This document shows, in pieces, positions 1 to 8,329 of a stretch of 64,000 bases of DNA (its first letter is position 1; each line of letters opens with the position of its first letter). The translations under genes and the position numbers were made by a program. The DNA is from Thalassococcus profundi (GTDB lineage: Bacteria; Pseudomonadota; Alphaproteobacteria; Rhodobacterales; Rhodobacteraceae), in contig NZ_QPMK01000016.1 in assembly GCF_003344785.1 (NCBI RefSeq), positions 1 through 64,000 of the forward strand, read 5' to 3'. The notes under the pieces are model-generated. The model was not told the origin of the DNA. It ran no database searches and saw nothing but the letters and a program-made list of their open reading frames with translations.

Positions 1-633
1 GCCGCGCGGCTGGCGCGGGCCGAGGCGCAATATGCCGCCGCCCGCGCCGAAGGGCAGGCCGACGCCGCACAGGTCCGCAGCCGCGTCGCCGAGGCGCAGA
101 CCGCCGTCGCCGATGTGCAGACGCGGCTGGCGCAGCTCGAGATGCGCGCGGCTTTGCCCGGACGGCTCGACCTGCCGGACACGACCGCGCTCGAGGGCAG
201 GTTCTTCGCCCGCGGCGACATCATCGGCCACGTCCTGCCCGAGGGCGTCCCGGTGGTGCGACTTGCGGTGCCGCAGACGCTGGCGGCGCTGGTGACACGG
301 GAGACCCGCGACATTGCCCTGCGGTTCGCTGCCGCCCCCGACCGTGAGCTGCCCGCCGAGATCCTGCGCGTTGTGCCCGCGGGGGGTGACGTGCTGCCGT
401 CGCCGGTGCTGGCTCTGGACGGCGGCGGCCCCTTTGCCACGCTGCCGGGGGGCGAGGGCCCGCTGCGCGCCGTGACGCAGCTTTTCCAGCTCGATCTGCG
501 GCTGCCGGTGGACGCGCCGCGCCCGGCCTACGGCATGCGCGCGCATGTGCGCTTTGCCTTTGCGCCGAAGCCGCTGGCGGTGCGGATCGGGCGCGAGATA
601 CGGGCACTGTTCCTGAGGGCCTTCGATGTCTGA
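1..633 (+). CDS. HlyD-like barrel at the end of a peptidase M50/adaptor-type protein (5' end outside window)
   Basis: The reading frame is open from the first base, so only the last 210 residues are visible. Residues 1-50 are Ala/Arg/Glu/Gln-rich and look like the end of the alpha-hairpin coiled coil of a membrane-fusion (HlyD) domain. The rest reads as the beta-barrel/lipoyl-type part. The ending (YGMRAHVRF near the C-terminus, then a basic stretch and LFLRAFDV) resembles HlyD-like tails fused to M50 site-2-type metallopeptidases; that fusion is an inference, because the peptidase part lies outside. The stop overlaps the start of the SecA-like gene by 8 bases, so the two are probably co-translated and may serve one export process. 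Confidence 0.55.
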   Translation, partial: AARLARAEAQYAAARAEGQADAAQVRSRVAEAQTAVADVQTRLAQLEMRAALPGRLDLPDTTALEGRFFARGDIIGHVLPEGVPVVRLAVPQTLAALVTRETRDIALRFAAAPDRELPAEILRVVPAGGDVLPSPVLALDGGGPFATLPGGEGPLRAVTQLFQLDLRLPVDAPRPAYGMRAHVRFAFAPKPLAVRIGREIRALFLRAFDV

Positions 634-2632
634 CACGGCGCGTCCCTGGACCGCGCCGGACCGGGCCGACACCGCGGAACCCGAGCGCCGGCCGTCGGAG
701 CCGCGCCGGTCGGACGAGGTGGTGCGAACGGCGCTGTCCTACCTGCGCCGCGCCAGCACGCGGCCCGGTCCGCTGACCTGGCTCGAGACCCGCGAGGTGC
801 TGCGGCTGGGCAGATGCCTGGCGATGCTGGACGACGACGCGCTGGTCCGGACCGTCCGCGACCAGGCCCCGGCGCTGCTGGCGCGGGGCCTGCGGGGCCA
901 CCCGCTGCGGCTGGCGGCGGCGGGCGTGCGCGAGATGACCTTTCGCAAGCTGAGGATGCGCCACCATCCGGTGCAGGTCGCCGGCGGGCTGGCCCTGGCA
1001 CGCGGGCGGATCGTCGAGATGGCCACCGGCGAGGGCAAGACCATCACCACGCTGATCCCGGCGGTGCTGGTGGCGCTGACCGGCACGCCGGTGCATGTGA
1101 TCACCGTCAACAGCTACCTTGCTACGCGCGACGCCGAAACCCTGGCGCCGGTGCTCGACGCGCTGGGGCTAAGCCACGGGGTGATCACCGAGGCGACCGA
1201 ACACCACTTGCGCCCGGGCATCTACGACAGCGACATCGTGTTCTCGACCAATTCCGACGTCGCCTTCGACTACCTGCGCGACCGGCTGGCGATGGGGCGC
1301 GAACGCTCGGCCCTGGCAAGCATCGCGCGGCGGACGCTGGGCGCCGGCGGCGGGCGCGATGCGGCGCGGATCGTCACGCGGGGCCTGGGCTTTGCGGTGA
1401 TCGACGAGGTCGACAGCATCCTGATCGACGAGGCGCAGACGCCGCTGATCATCACCGCCGAACGTCCGGGCGGGGATGCGGCGCGGGCCGCGGACGAGGC
1501 GATGCTGGCGCTGGCCGCGACGCTGGAAGAGGGGCGGCACTACCGGCTCGACCGCAAGGCACGGTCGGTGCGCCTGCTGCCGCCCGTCGACGACATCCTC
1601 GCGGGGCTGGTGCCGCCGATCCCGGCGCTGATCCCCGAGGTGGCCCGGCGCGAGGCGATGGTGCAGGCGCTGTCGGCGATCCATCTCTACCAGCCCGACG
1701 AACACTACATCCTCACCGAGGATGGCCTGGCGCTGGTGGATGAATTCACCGGGCGGGTGATGGCCGACCGCCAGTGGCAGAGCGGGCTGCACCAGATGGT
1801 CGAGGCCAAGGAACGGGTGGAGCGGTCGGCCACCCGCGAGACGCTGGCGCAGATCACCTACCAGACCTTCTTTGCGCGTTACCTCTGGTTCGCGGGCATG
1901 ACCGGCACGGCGGCAGAGGTGGCGCGGGAGTTGCGACTGAGCCACGGGCGCGCGGTGCTGCGCCTACCGACCCACCGGCGGGTGCGGCGGCGTCTGGCGC
2001 GCACCCGGCTTTATGGCGCGTCGGAGCGGCGGTGGGCCGCTGTGGCGCGGGATGCCGCGCGCATGGCGGCGCGGGGACGGCCGGTGCTTATCGGCACGCG
2101 GTCGGTCGCCGCCTCGGAAGACATCGCCGCCCGGCTTCGCGCCGCCGGAGAGTCGCCGGTGGTGCTCAATGCCCGCCAGGATGCGGACGAGGCCACTGTC
2201 GTCGCCGAAGCCGGGCAGCCCGGGCGGATCACGGTGGCCACCAACATGGCCGGGCGTGGCACCGATATCCCGGTGCCGGCAGAGGTCGAGCGCAAGGGCG
2301 GTCTGCATGTCATCGTGACCGAGTTCCACGGCTCGTCGCGCATCGACCGGCAGCTTATCGGCCGCACCGGGCGGCAGGGCCAGCGCGGCAGCGCCGCGGC
2401 CTATGTGTCGCTCGAGGATGCAGTGTTCCAGGACATGGCACCCGGCCTTGTGCGCCTTCTGGAACGGATCAGCCTGCGCTGGCCCGGACGCCTGCCGGGG
2501 CCACTGGCAGAACTTTTACGCAATGTGGCGCAGGCACGCTCCGAACGGCGGGGCCGCAAGCGCCGCGCCGACACGGTGCGCCGCGCGCGCCGGCAGCAGA
2601 AGGCGCTGGGGTTCCGGCCGGACAATATCTGA
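626..2632 (+). CDS. SecA-like preprotein translocase ATPase (short, accessory type)
   Basis: This 668-residue protein has the SecA DEAD motor: Walker A GEGKT near residue 135, a DEVDSILIDEA Walker B region near 258, TNMAGRGTDI near 538 and the arginine-finger motif GRTGRQGQRG near 580. Canonical SecA is about 900 residues. Here the C-terminal end stops soon after the motor in a basic tail, with no visible Cys-rich zinc/SecB-binding motif. The protein is therefore likely an accessory SecA paralogue rather than the housekeeping copy. It overlaps the upstream HlyD/M50-type gene by 8 bases, suggesting a dedicated translocation partner. Its substrate cannot be told from the sequence. Confidence 0.85.
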   Translation: MSDTARPWTAPDRADTAEPERRPSEPRRSDEVVRTALSYLRRASTRPGPLTWLETREVLRLGRCLAMLDDDALVRTVRDQAPALLARGLRGHPLRLAAAGVREMTFRKLRMRHHPVQVAGGLALARGRIVEMATGEGKTITTLIPAVLVALTGTPVHVITVNSYLATRDAETLAPVLDALGLSHGVITEATEHHLRPGIYDSDIVFSTNSDVAFDYLRDRLAMGRERSALASIARRTLGAGGGRDAARIVTRGLGFAVIDEVDSILIDEAQTPLIITAERPGGDAARAADEAMLALAATLEEGRHYRLDRKARSVRLLPPVDDILAGLVPPIPALIPEVARREAMVQALSAIHLYQPDEHYILTEDGLALVDEFTGRVMADRQWQSGLHQMVEAKERVERSATRETLAQITYQTFFARYLWFAGMTGTAAEVARELRLSHGRAVLRLPTHRRVRRRLARTRLYGASERRWAAVARDAARMAARGRPVLIGTRSVAASEDIAARLRAAGESPVVLNARQDADEATVVAEAGQPGRITVATNMAGRGTDIPVPAEVERKGGLHVIVTEFHGSSRIDRQLIGRTGRQGQRGSAAAYVSLEDAVFQDMAPGLVRLLERISLRWPGRLPGPLAELLRNVAQARSERRGRKRRADTVRRARRQQKALGFRPDNI

Positions 2633-2662
2633 GGCGTCGGCAATCGGCGCCGGACTGGACTG

Positions 2663-3106
2663 TCAGACCACCAGTACCGGAACGTCCGTCAGGCTGGTGA
2701 CCTTGTGGCTCACCGACCCCAGCATGTAGCTTTCCGACGCCCCCAGACCGCGCGACCCGAGCACGATCAGGTCGGAGGCCTGGTCGTCGGCAAAGGACAC
2801 GATCGTGCGCGAGGTCTGCCCGCCCTTGATGAAGGCATGCACCTCGGGAACGCCCAGGTCGATGCACCGGGTCTTGGCGTATTCCGCCGCCTCGCGCGAC
2901 GCCTCGCGCAGGGCGTCGTCGAGGCTCCCGCCCCGGTCGGTCGATCCGCGCACCATCGACAGGGACGCTTCGAGCATGGAGTGGTGCCGATAGACCGTCA
3001 GTACGGTCAGCGTGCCGCCGGTCAGCTTGCAGAGATCCGCCGCCTTGGTCAGCGCCGCATCCGCCCCCCTGGAGCCGTCGTAGGCCAGCAGGATCTTGTT
3101 GAACAT
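2663..3106 (-). CDS. Universal stress protein UspA family
   Basis: A 147-residue single Usp domain. It starts MFNKILLAYDGS and carries the ATP-binding signature G-2X-G-9X-G-S in the segment GSRGLGASESYMLGSVS, so it is expected to bind nucleotide. It lies 12 bases after the dctM stop on the same strand, so it is very likely the last gene of the TRAP transporter operon. The order binding protein, small permease, large permease, Usp is the same as in teaABCD, where TeaD binds ATP and modulates ectoine transport. A modulatory role here is inference from that order. Confidence 0.9.
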   Translation of the reverse strand: MFNKILLAYDGSRGADAALTKAADLCKLTGGTLTVLTVYRHHSMLEASLSMVRGSTDRGGSLDDALREASREAAEYAKTRCIDLGVPEVHAFIKGGQTSRTIVSFADDQASDLIVLGSRGLGASESYMLGSVSHKVTSLTDVPVLVV

Positions 3107-3118
3107 CGCATCGCCTCC

Positions 3119-4405
3119 TCACTTGTCGAATGCCAGGTCGCGCAGGAACAGCGCGATCTGCGGGAAGAAGATCAGCAGCACCGCCACGGTCAGCAGCATG
3201 AGGATGAACGGCGGCGTGCCGCGCACGACCTCGGTATAAGGGCGTTTGAACACCGCGATGGCGGTGAAGATATCGCAGCCGAAGGGCGGTGTGGCGCTGC
3301 CGATGGCCACTTGCAGCGTGATGATCGTGCCGACCAGCACCGGGTCGAGGCCCACCGAATCCACCACCGGCGCGAAGATCGGCACAAGGATCAGGATCAC
3401 CACGATCGGGTCGACGAACATGCAGCCGACGAAGAAGGCGATCGAGATCGTGAACAGCACGCCGTACTGCCCCATGTCGTCGATGCCGATGCCGCCGAGG
3501 ATCTGCTGCGGGATCTGGGCAAAGCTGATGACGTAGGAAAATGCCGCCCCCGCGCCCACGAGGATGAACACGACCGCGGTGATGAGCCCTGTCGATTTGG
3601 CGGTCGAATACAGCTCTTTCAGGCTCATTTCGCGGAACACCACCATCTCGAGCAGCAGTGCGTACAGCACGCAGGCGGCCGCGGCTTCAGTGGGCGAAAA
3701 GACACCGCCGTAAATGCCGCCGACGATGATCACCGGAAACCCCAGCGGCCAGAGCGCGCGCTGGATGGCGCCGGCGCGGTCGCGCCAGGAGGTCTTCGGT
3801 TCGGTCGGCACGTTGTGCCGGATCGCGTAGATGTAGGAGTAGATCGAGAACATCACAAGGATCAGCAGGCCGGGCCCGATGCCGGCGATGAACAGTTCGG
3901 AAATCGACGTGCCGGACACCACGCCGTAGATGATCATGCCGATGGAGGGCGGGATCAGGAAGGCGATGTCGGAGGAGTTGACGACGAGCGCCAGCACGAA
4001 ACTGTCCTTGTATCCCGCCTTGAGCATGCGCGGGCGGAGCGGCCCGCCGACGGCGACGACTGTCGCCTGGGTCGAGCCCGAGACGGCGCCGAAGAGTGTG
4101 CAGGCAGTGGCGGTCGACACCGCAAGCCCGCCTTTGAGATGCCCGACGAAGGCCATCACCAGGTCGATCAGCCGGTTTGCGGACTGACCGCGGGTCATGA
4201 TGTCGGCGGCGAAGATGAACATCGGCACGGCGATCAGGCTCGCGGGCTGGATGCCTCCCAGGATCTGCTGCACCATCGTATCGAGCTGGCCGACCCCGCC
4301 GAAGAGCGACACGAAGCCGATCAGCGATCCCGCGATCAACGGCACCATCATCGGAAAGCCCAGAAGCAGCAGGACGATCATCACGGAAAAGATTGCGAGG
4401 GCCAT
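3119..4405 (-). CDS. dctM: TRAP transporter large permease (DctM family)
   Basis: This 428-residue, very hydrophobic protein has the usual length and about 12 predicted membrane segments of the DctM subunit. That subunit carries the substrate and sodium path of tripartite ATP-independent periplasmic transporters. Recognisable family features are the early LLLGFPMMVPL segment, the AVSGSTQATVVAVGG motif and the SATPPFGCDIF motif near the C-terminus. It follows dctQ with a 3-base gap and precedes the usp gene by 12 bases, so transport subunits and regulator are likely one transcript. The substrate is not predictable from this subunit. Confidence 0.93.
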   Translation of the reverse strand: MALAIFSVMIVLLLLGFPMMVPLIAGSLIGFVSLFGGVGQLDTMVQQILGGIQPASLIAVPMFIFAADIMTRGQSANRLIDLVMAFVGHLKGGLAVSTATACTLFGAVSGSTQATVVAVGGPLRPRMLKAGYKDSFVLALVVNSSDIAFLIPPSIGMIIYGVVSGTSISELFIAGIGPGLLILVMFSIYSYIYAIRHNVPTEPKTSWRDRAGAIQRALWPLGFPVIIVGGIYGGVFSPTEAAAACVLYALLLEMVVFREMSLKELYSTAKSTGLITAVVFILVGAGAAFSYVISFAQIPQQILGGIGIDDMGQYGVLFTISIAFFVGCMFVDPIVVILILVPIFAPVVDSVGLDPVLVGTIITLQVAIGSATPPFGCDIFTAIAVFKRPYTEVVRGTPPFILMLLTVAVLLIFFPQIALFLRDLAFDK

Positions 4406-4408
4406 GGG

Positions 4409-5062
4409 TCAGACCTCCTCTGCCGGGGTGTCGTCATACCCCTCGAGCGTGCTTGTCGAGAGCCAGATATCCTTGTGGATCATGTTCTTGATTGCTGTCA
4501 GCGCGTATTGCAGCCCGGTGAGGAAGAAGCCCAGCGGCGCCCAGACGATGATCCACCAGACTGGCACCTGCAGCGCCGGCAAGAGCCGCCCGCGCGACGC
4601 CTGGGCCAGCACGTAATCGACCGAGTACCAGGTCAGCAGGAACATCGCCGCGGCGGTGACCAGCGCGATGACGATCATCAGCAACTTGCGCATCGGCGGC
4701 GGCATGATGTCGAAGAAGGCCGACATGCGGATGTGCCGGCCATGCCGTGCGGCGTAGGAGATGCCCGCGAAGGTGATCAGAATGATCAGCGCGCGGTTCA
4801 CTTCCTCGGAAAAGAACAGGCTCTGGCCCAGCATGAAGCGTCCGACGACGTTGGCCATGGTGTTGACCGCCATGGCAAGCACGCCCACCGCCAGCAGGAT
4901 CGCCTCGATCCGGGCGATGGCCACGTCCACCACGCCCAGCACGCCGGGAAGGCCCGAGACATACTTGGAATCGTCGATGTCGTCTTCGTCGAGGGCCGGG
5001 GCCTGGGCGCGGGCCAGTACGTCGGGATCGACCTTCTCGTGGTCTTGCTGTTCCGATCGCAT
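4409..5062 (-). CDS. dctQ: TRAP transporter small permease (DctQ family)
   Basis: The product is a 217-residue inner-membrane protein with about four membrane segments after a charged cytoplasmic N-terminus of about 50 residues, typical of DctQ. The frame is open 16 codons further upstream. The start was placed at ATG 5062 (MRSEQQDH) because AAGGAG at 5070-5075 lies 7 bases upstream. An ATG at 5068 would sit almost on top of that ribosome-binding site. It sits between dctP and dctM and should form the permease complex with DctM. Confidence 0.88.
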   Translation of the reverse strand: MRSEQQDHEKVDPDVLARAQAPALDEDDIDDSKYVSGLPGVLGVVDVAIARIEAILLAVGVLAMAVNTMANVVGRFMLGQSLFFSEEVNRALIILITFAGISYAARHGRHIRMSAFFDIMPPPMRKLLMIVIALVTAAAMFLLTWYSVDYVLAQASRGRLLPALQVPVWWIIVWAPLGFFLTGLQYALTAIKNMIHKDIWLSTSTLEGYDDTPAEEV

Positions 5063-5189
5063 CGCCATTCTCCTTGTGATCTTCTTGGGCTGGCGGTGTA
5101 CGCGGGCCATGCCAAAGCGGCCCGCGTTCAGGGTGGGTCATCACCTGCGGCGGCCGAAAACGGTGTACCGCAGGTGTGCAAACCGGTGG

Positions 5190-6200
5190 TTATTGCGACG
5201 AAACCGCTTCGAGGTCGGCCTTGAGCTGGTCGAGGATCGCCTGCGCCTGGTCGCCGCCGATCTCGAGGAACTCCTGCTCGACCGAGTCCGCCGTGTCCAT
5301 GAACGGCTGGCGTTGCTCTTCGGTCAGGGTGGTGATCGTCATCGACGGCTTGGCTTCCTTGATCTTTTCAAGGGACTCTTCGGTCAGCCCGTCCTGGTAG
5401 TCGATGATGTAGTCGAAGGCCACGTCGATGGCATTGTCGACCACCGTCCTGTCCTCGTCGGACAGCCCGTCATAGAACTCCTTGTTGGCCATGACAGCGG
5501 TGGTGAAGTTGTTGTGGCCCGCGCGGGTGATGTGATCGGTCACCTCGTACATCTTGGTCGACTCGATGAAGAAGGCGGGGTTCTCCTGTCCCTGGATGAT
5601 GCCGGTCTGCAGCGCGCCGTAGACCTCGCCCCAGGGCAGCGGCGTCGGCGTGGCGCCGAAGGCCTGGTAGCTTTCCACAAGCAGCGGGTTGGTCATCACG
5701 CGGAACTTGACCTCGTTGAGGTCCGCCGGCCCCTCGACCGGTTCGGTCGTGGTCATCATCACTTCGCCCTCGGGGAACATGGTCAGCAGTTCCAGACCCT
5801 GCTCGGCATAAAGCGGCGGGAACATCTCGTTTATGGCCTTCGATTCCTCGAAGAATGTCGCCAGAGTCTCTTCGTCCTGCGGCAGCAGGTAGGGCACAAA
5901 GAACACCTGCGCCTCGGGGATCAGCGCCCCGGTAAAGCCGGGCGACTGGTCGACGAACTGGAGGATGCCGGATTGCGTCTGTTCGAGGATCGAGTCGGAT
6001 TCGCCCAGCGTGCCGAACGGGAAAAGCTGGACCGAGTGATCGGAATTGGCCTCGACCTCTTCCTTGAATTTCTGCGCGAACTTGCCCTGGACCTCTTCCA
6101 GTGCCTCTTCGAACGCGTAGCGCCATGTGTCTGCCATGACCGCGCCCGAACTCATCAACAGCGCCAGAACGCCGGTGGCCGCGAGTTTTGTGTAAGACAT
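5190..6200 (-). CDS. dctP: TRAP transporter substrate-binding protein (DctP family)
   Basis: A 336-residue periplasmic protein. A signal peptide (MSYTKLAATGVLALLMSSGA, cleavage after AVMA before DTW) precedes a DctP fold. Family landmarks are the segment VKFRVMTNPLLVESYQAFGA, with the conserved Arg that usually binds a carboxylate, and LPWGEVYGALQTGIIQGQEN. A carboxylate or zwitterionic ligand is therefore likely, but its identity is unknown. It is the first gene of the dctPQM-usp operon. The 770 bases upstream hold no recognised gene and presumably carry its promoter. Confidence 0.92.
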   Translation of the reverse strand: MSYTKLAATGVLALLMSSGAVMADTWRYAFEEALEEVQGKFAQKFKEEVEANSDHSVQLFPFGTLGESDSILEQTQSGILQFVDQSPGFTGALIPEAQVFFVPYLLPQDEETLATFFEESKAINEMFPPLYAEQGLELLTMFPEGEVMMTTTEPVEGPADLNEVKFRVMTNPLLVESYQAFGATPTPLPWGEVYGALQTGIIQGQENPAFFIESTKMYEVTDHITRAGHNNFTTAVMANKEFYDGLSDEDRTVVDNAIDVAFDYIIDYQDGLTEESLEKIKEAKPSMTITTLTEEQRQPFMDTADSVEQEFLEIGGDQAQAILDQLKADLEAVSSQ

Positions 6201-6971
6201 GTGATGCTCCTTGATTTTGACGCTTCGCTACAGCGCAGGCCGCGGCGAAGACCGATGCGTGCCGCGACTGCGGAATGTCCTCGCGGCTCTGTCCCAGCGT
6301 TTCGGGATGGCTATTTGAAGTCAATGCCAACCTGCAAATGCGTCAAATTCGCTGTCAGATCAGTACAAGCATCCGCATTTTTGCACGTTTGCCGGGCAAA
6401 ACAGGGAAATTTTCCCTGTGCCAAGCTCGCCTTCCGAAAGCGCTTTTGTCCCGAAAGTCGCCTTTCGCGGGTCGGGCCGGCCGGCCTCGGTAGCGGAATT
6501 TAAAGACATGATGGTCTGCCCCTGCGCTCTCCGAAAGACGCAGCGCATGGAGCCGCGGAGCGAAAATCTCTCGACTCGTGGTGTGTCCGGCGCGTGATCG
6601 TAGACCACGCCGGACAGTTGGCGGAGGCCGGTGCAAGGTTCCCTGGAACCGGTTCGAAACGCTGCGCCGCGCCCCGGCAGGCGTCGTCGACCTGATCCGC
6701 CGCGTTCATTTCGATGGACGCATGCGCCTTGATCGTCGCGCGCGATGACGGGGCCGCGTGGCAAACGGGCGGCACGGTTATTGGCGCTGGGGCAATGCGA
6801 TGGCATTGAACTCGCCGTCAGCCTGCGATGTCCCCGACGGGCTCTCCGGCTCGAAAAGCGGCCCCCGGCCGGACGTCAGTTCGATACCATCCAGACGGAC
6901 CGCCTTCATGATCGGGTGGACATCGATCCGACATCAGGCCGCCAAGCGGCAACGCGGACGACGGCGCGGAC
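6201..6971. other. Long stretch without a recognised gene
   Basis: About 770 bases separate dctP from dps. The open frames here do not look like proteins I recognise. The best small candidate is on the minus strand, roughly 6914 down to 6783. It would give 43 residues starting MKAVRLDGIELTSGRGPLFE, but it has no convincing ribosome-binding site. Base composition drops in GC around 6310-6400, which is suitable for the dctP promoter. A near-perfect inverted repeat, GGTTCCCTGGAACC, lies around 6640. The region could be decayed coding sequence. Confidence 0.4.
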
Positions 6972-7442
6972 TCACGCGAGATGCGCGCGCAGCATCCAGG
7001 CGAATTTTTCGTGGGTCTGACCGCGCGCGATGCACAGATCCTCGGTCAGCGTGTCGCCATGGCCTGCGGCAAGTTCACCGGCGCCGGCGATGGTTTCGGC
7101 CAGCGTTTCCTGCGCGTCCTTCATCAGGCGGATCATCTCTTCGGCCGTGGGCACGCCCGTCACTTCGGCGACCTTGGACCGCTTGAGCATCCCCGCGAGG
7201 GTGCCTTCGGCATGGGCGTCGAGCGCCTTGATCCGTTCGGCGAGATCGTCCTGAGCCACAAAATGGTCTTCGTAGATCTTCTGGAACAGGTCGTGCAGCG
7301 GACCGAAGGCCATGCCCGTCACGTTCCAGTGAAAATTCTGGGCCAGCATGGTGGTCACGGCGGTTTCTGCGACGCACTGGTTGAGCGCCTCGGCGATCTG
7401 GGCGGTGGCGTCGGTGGAAAGGGTCTGGGCGGTCTGGGTCAA
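6972..7442 (-). CDS. dps: Dps-type DNA-binding ferritin-like protein
   Basis: Dps proteins form 12-subunit shells that oxidise Fe(II), often with peroxide, and store iron while shielding DNA. The 156-residue product has the Dps ferroxidase signature around NFHWNVTGMAFGPLHDLF plus KIYEDHF, contributing His, Asp and Glu ligands at the dimer interface. The start is taken as TTG 7442 (TTG ACC CAG ACC), because AGGAGG at 7448-7453 lies 5 bases upstream. A start 14 codons earlier has no comparable site. An Irr-type palindrome lies about 96 bases upstream. The gene ends the heme/iron island, consistent with iron storage under high-iron conditions. Confidence 0.9.
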   Translation of the reverse strand: MTQTAQTLSTDATAQIAEALNQCVAETAVTTMLAQNFHWNVTGMAFGPLHDLFQKIYEDHFVAQDDLAERIKALDAHAEGTLAGMLKRSKVAEVTGVPTAEEMIRLMKDAQETLAETIAGAGELAAGHGDTLTEDLCIARGQTHEKFAWMLRAHLA

Positions 7443-7537
7443 GGGAGCCTCCTGCAACACGGAAAATCTGGCGCTGGCTGGCATCTGGCTGGCTTGCCAT
7501 TTCTAAATAGGCCGCTGTTGTCGACGCGGCAAGCCAC

Positions 7538-7554
7538 TTTAGAACTTTTCTAAA
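7538..7554. promoter_or_regulatory. Irr-type iron control element (ICE box)
   Basis: TTTAGAACTTTTCTAAA is a perfect 7-bp inverted repeat (TTTAGAA / TTCTAAA) around a 3-base centre. It matches the alphaproteobacterial Irr/ICE consensus known from heme-biosynthesis and bacterioferritin genes. It sits about 96 bases upstream of the dps start and overlaps the stop codon of the preceding gene. A second half-site-like TTTCTAAAT occurs at about 7500-7508. The likely role is repression of dps by Irr under low iron. Confidence 0.75.
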
Positions 7555-7972
7555 TCCGAGAGAAACAGTCAGCCACGCCGCGCAGAAGGAACACCAGGTT
7601 CCGCCGTGCGTGGGTTGCGACGCGTGAGTGCAGCAGGAAGGTGGCGCTGGCCTCGTCCCCGGTCTTGAGGCTGCGCGCCAGGGCGATCAGCCACTTTTCA
7701 TCGAACGAAGTTGCCGCCTCGCCGACCCGGTAGAGGACCGGGCGGCGGCCCAGGGCCTGCGACAGGCACCGGACCAGCACTTCGGAGGCAGCCTGGCGGG
7801 CGACGTCGCGGTTGCCGGACAGCGACGCGCAGGCGCCGAAAAGGTCGATGTATTCCTTGCACCGGCTGGTGCGGGCGGCATCGCGCAGGTGGTCGATCAA
7901 GGCGTGCCCCGATGTGGTGGCGGCGCGCGCGGGCGCGTCTTCGAATCCGATCGGGCGTACGGCTGCGGTCAT
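7550..7972 (-). CDS. Uncharacterised protein of the hemP cluster (paralogue of the 8330-8812 product)
   Basis: No function is recognised. The 140-residue protein is soluble, Arg/Ala/Leu-rich and predicted helical. Its second half has the pattern GRRPVLYRVG, then FDEKWLIALARSLKTGDEAS and a conserved Val. This aligns with ARRPLVRHG, SDEALLQTLVREAARGDHAE in the 160-residue protein encoded at 8330-8812, so the two look like diverged paralogues. It is the fifth gene of the hemP-led cluster and its stop lies inside the Irr-type box of dps. A role in iron or heme handling is inferred from context only. Confidence 0.75.
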   Translation of the reverse strand: MTAAVRPIGFEDAPARAATTSGHALIDHLRDAARTSRCKEYIDLFGACASLSGNRDVARQAASEVLVRCLSQALGRRPVLYRVGEAATSFDEKWLIALARSLKTGDEASATFLLHSRVATHARRNLVFLLRGVADCFSRI

Positions 7973-8015
7973 CTGGTCCTGTCCTTGGTCGTGGGGTGGT
8001 CGATGGGCATCGCGA

Positions 8016-8276
8016 TCAGGCGGCCTTGCCGCCGTCCAGCACCGTCAGGGCGACTTTCTTCTTCCGGCACCGCTTTTCGTAGGCCAGCTTCCAGTGGGTG
8101 TAGCGGCCCATCGCGGACTGCTGGGCGACGACAAGCTCCACGAAGGCTTCGCGGTGCTTGTCCTTCTTCAGCGCCTTGAACGTGGATTTCTGCGCCTTGG
8201 TCATGGAGCACCCGATGCAGTGTCCTTCGCGTTTGAACTTGCAGACGCTGATACAGGGGCTGGGAACTTTTGGCAT
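8016..8276 (-). CDS. DUF1289 family Cys-rich small protein
   Basis: An 86-residue protein with the DUF1289 pattern near the N-terminus: PSPCISVCKF, then GHCIGCSMT. These four cysteines could bind a metal or an iron-sulfur cluster. The rest is basic and helical, with KRCRKKK near the end. GAGG precedes the ATG at a short spacing. It sits in the hemP cluster between the two paralogous unknown proteins. The family has no established function; a link to iron is suggested by the cysteines and the neighbourhood. Confidence 0.82.
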   Translation of the reverse strand: MPKVPSPCISVCKFKREGHCIGCSMTKAQKSTFKALKKDKHREAFVELVVAQQSAMGRYTHWKLAYEKRCRKKKVALTVLDGGKAA

Positions 8277-8329
8277 GGCATCCTCGCTGGCGTTTCGGGC
8301 TCAGGTCCCGGTCTGGCTGGGGGCGTCGG

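Noticed and set aside
2705-5224. An 839-codon open frame on the plus strand
   Set aside because: It is antisense to usp, dctM and dctQ, which have clear family motifs. The product is Arg/His/Asp-rich, typical of a shadow frame in high-GC DNA.
6783-6914. A 43-codon minus-strand frame (MKAVRLDGIELTSGRG...)
   Set aside because: Codon use is acceptable but there is no ribosome-binding site and no recognised family. It may be a fragment of a decayed gene.
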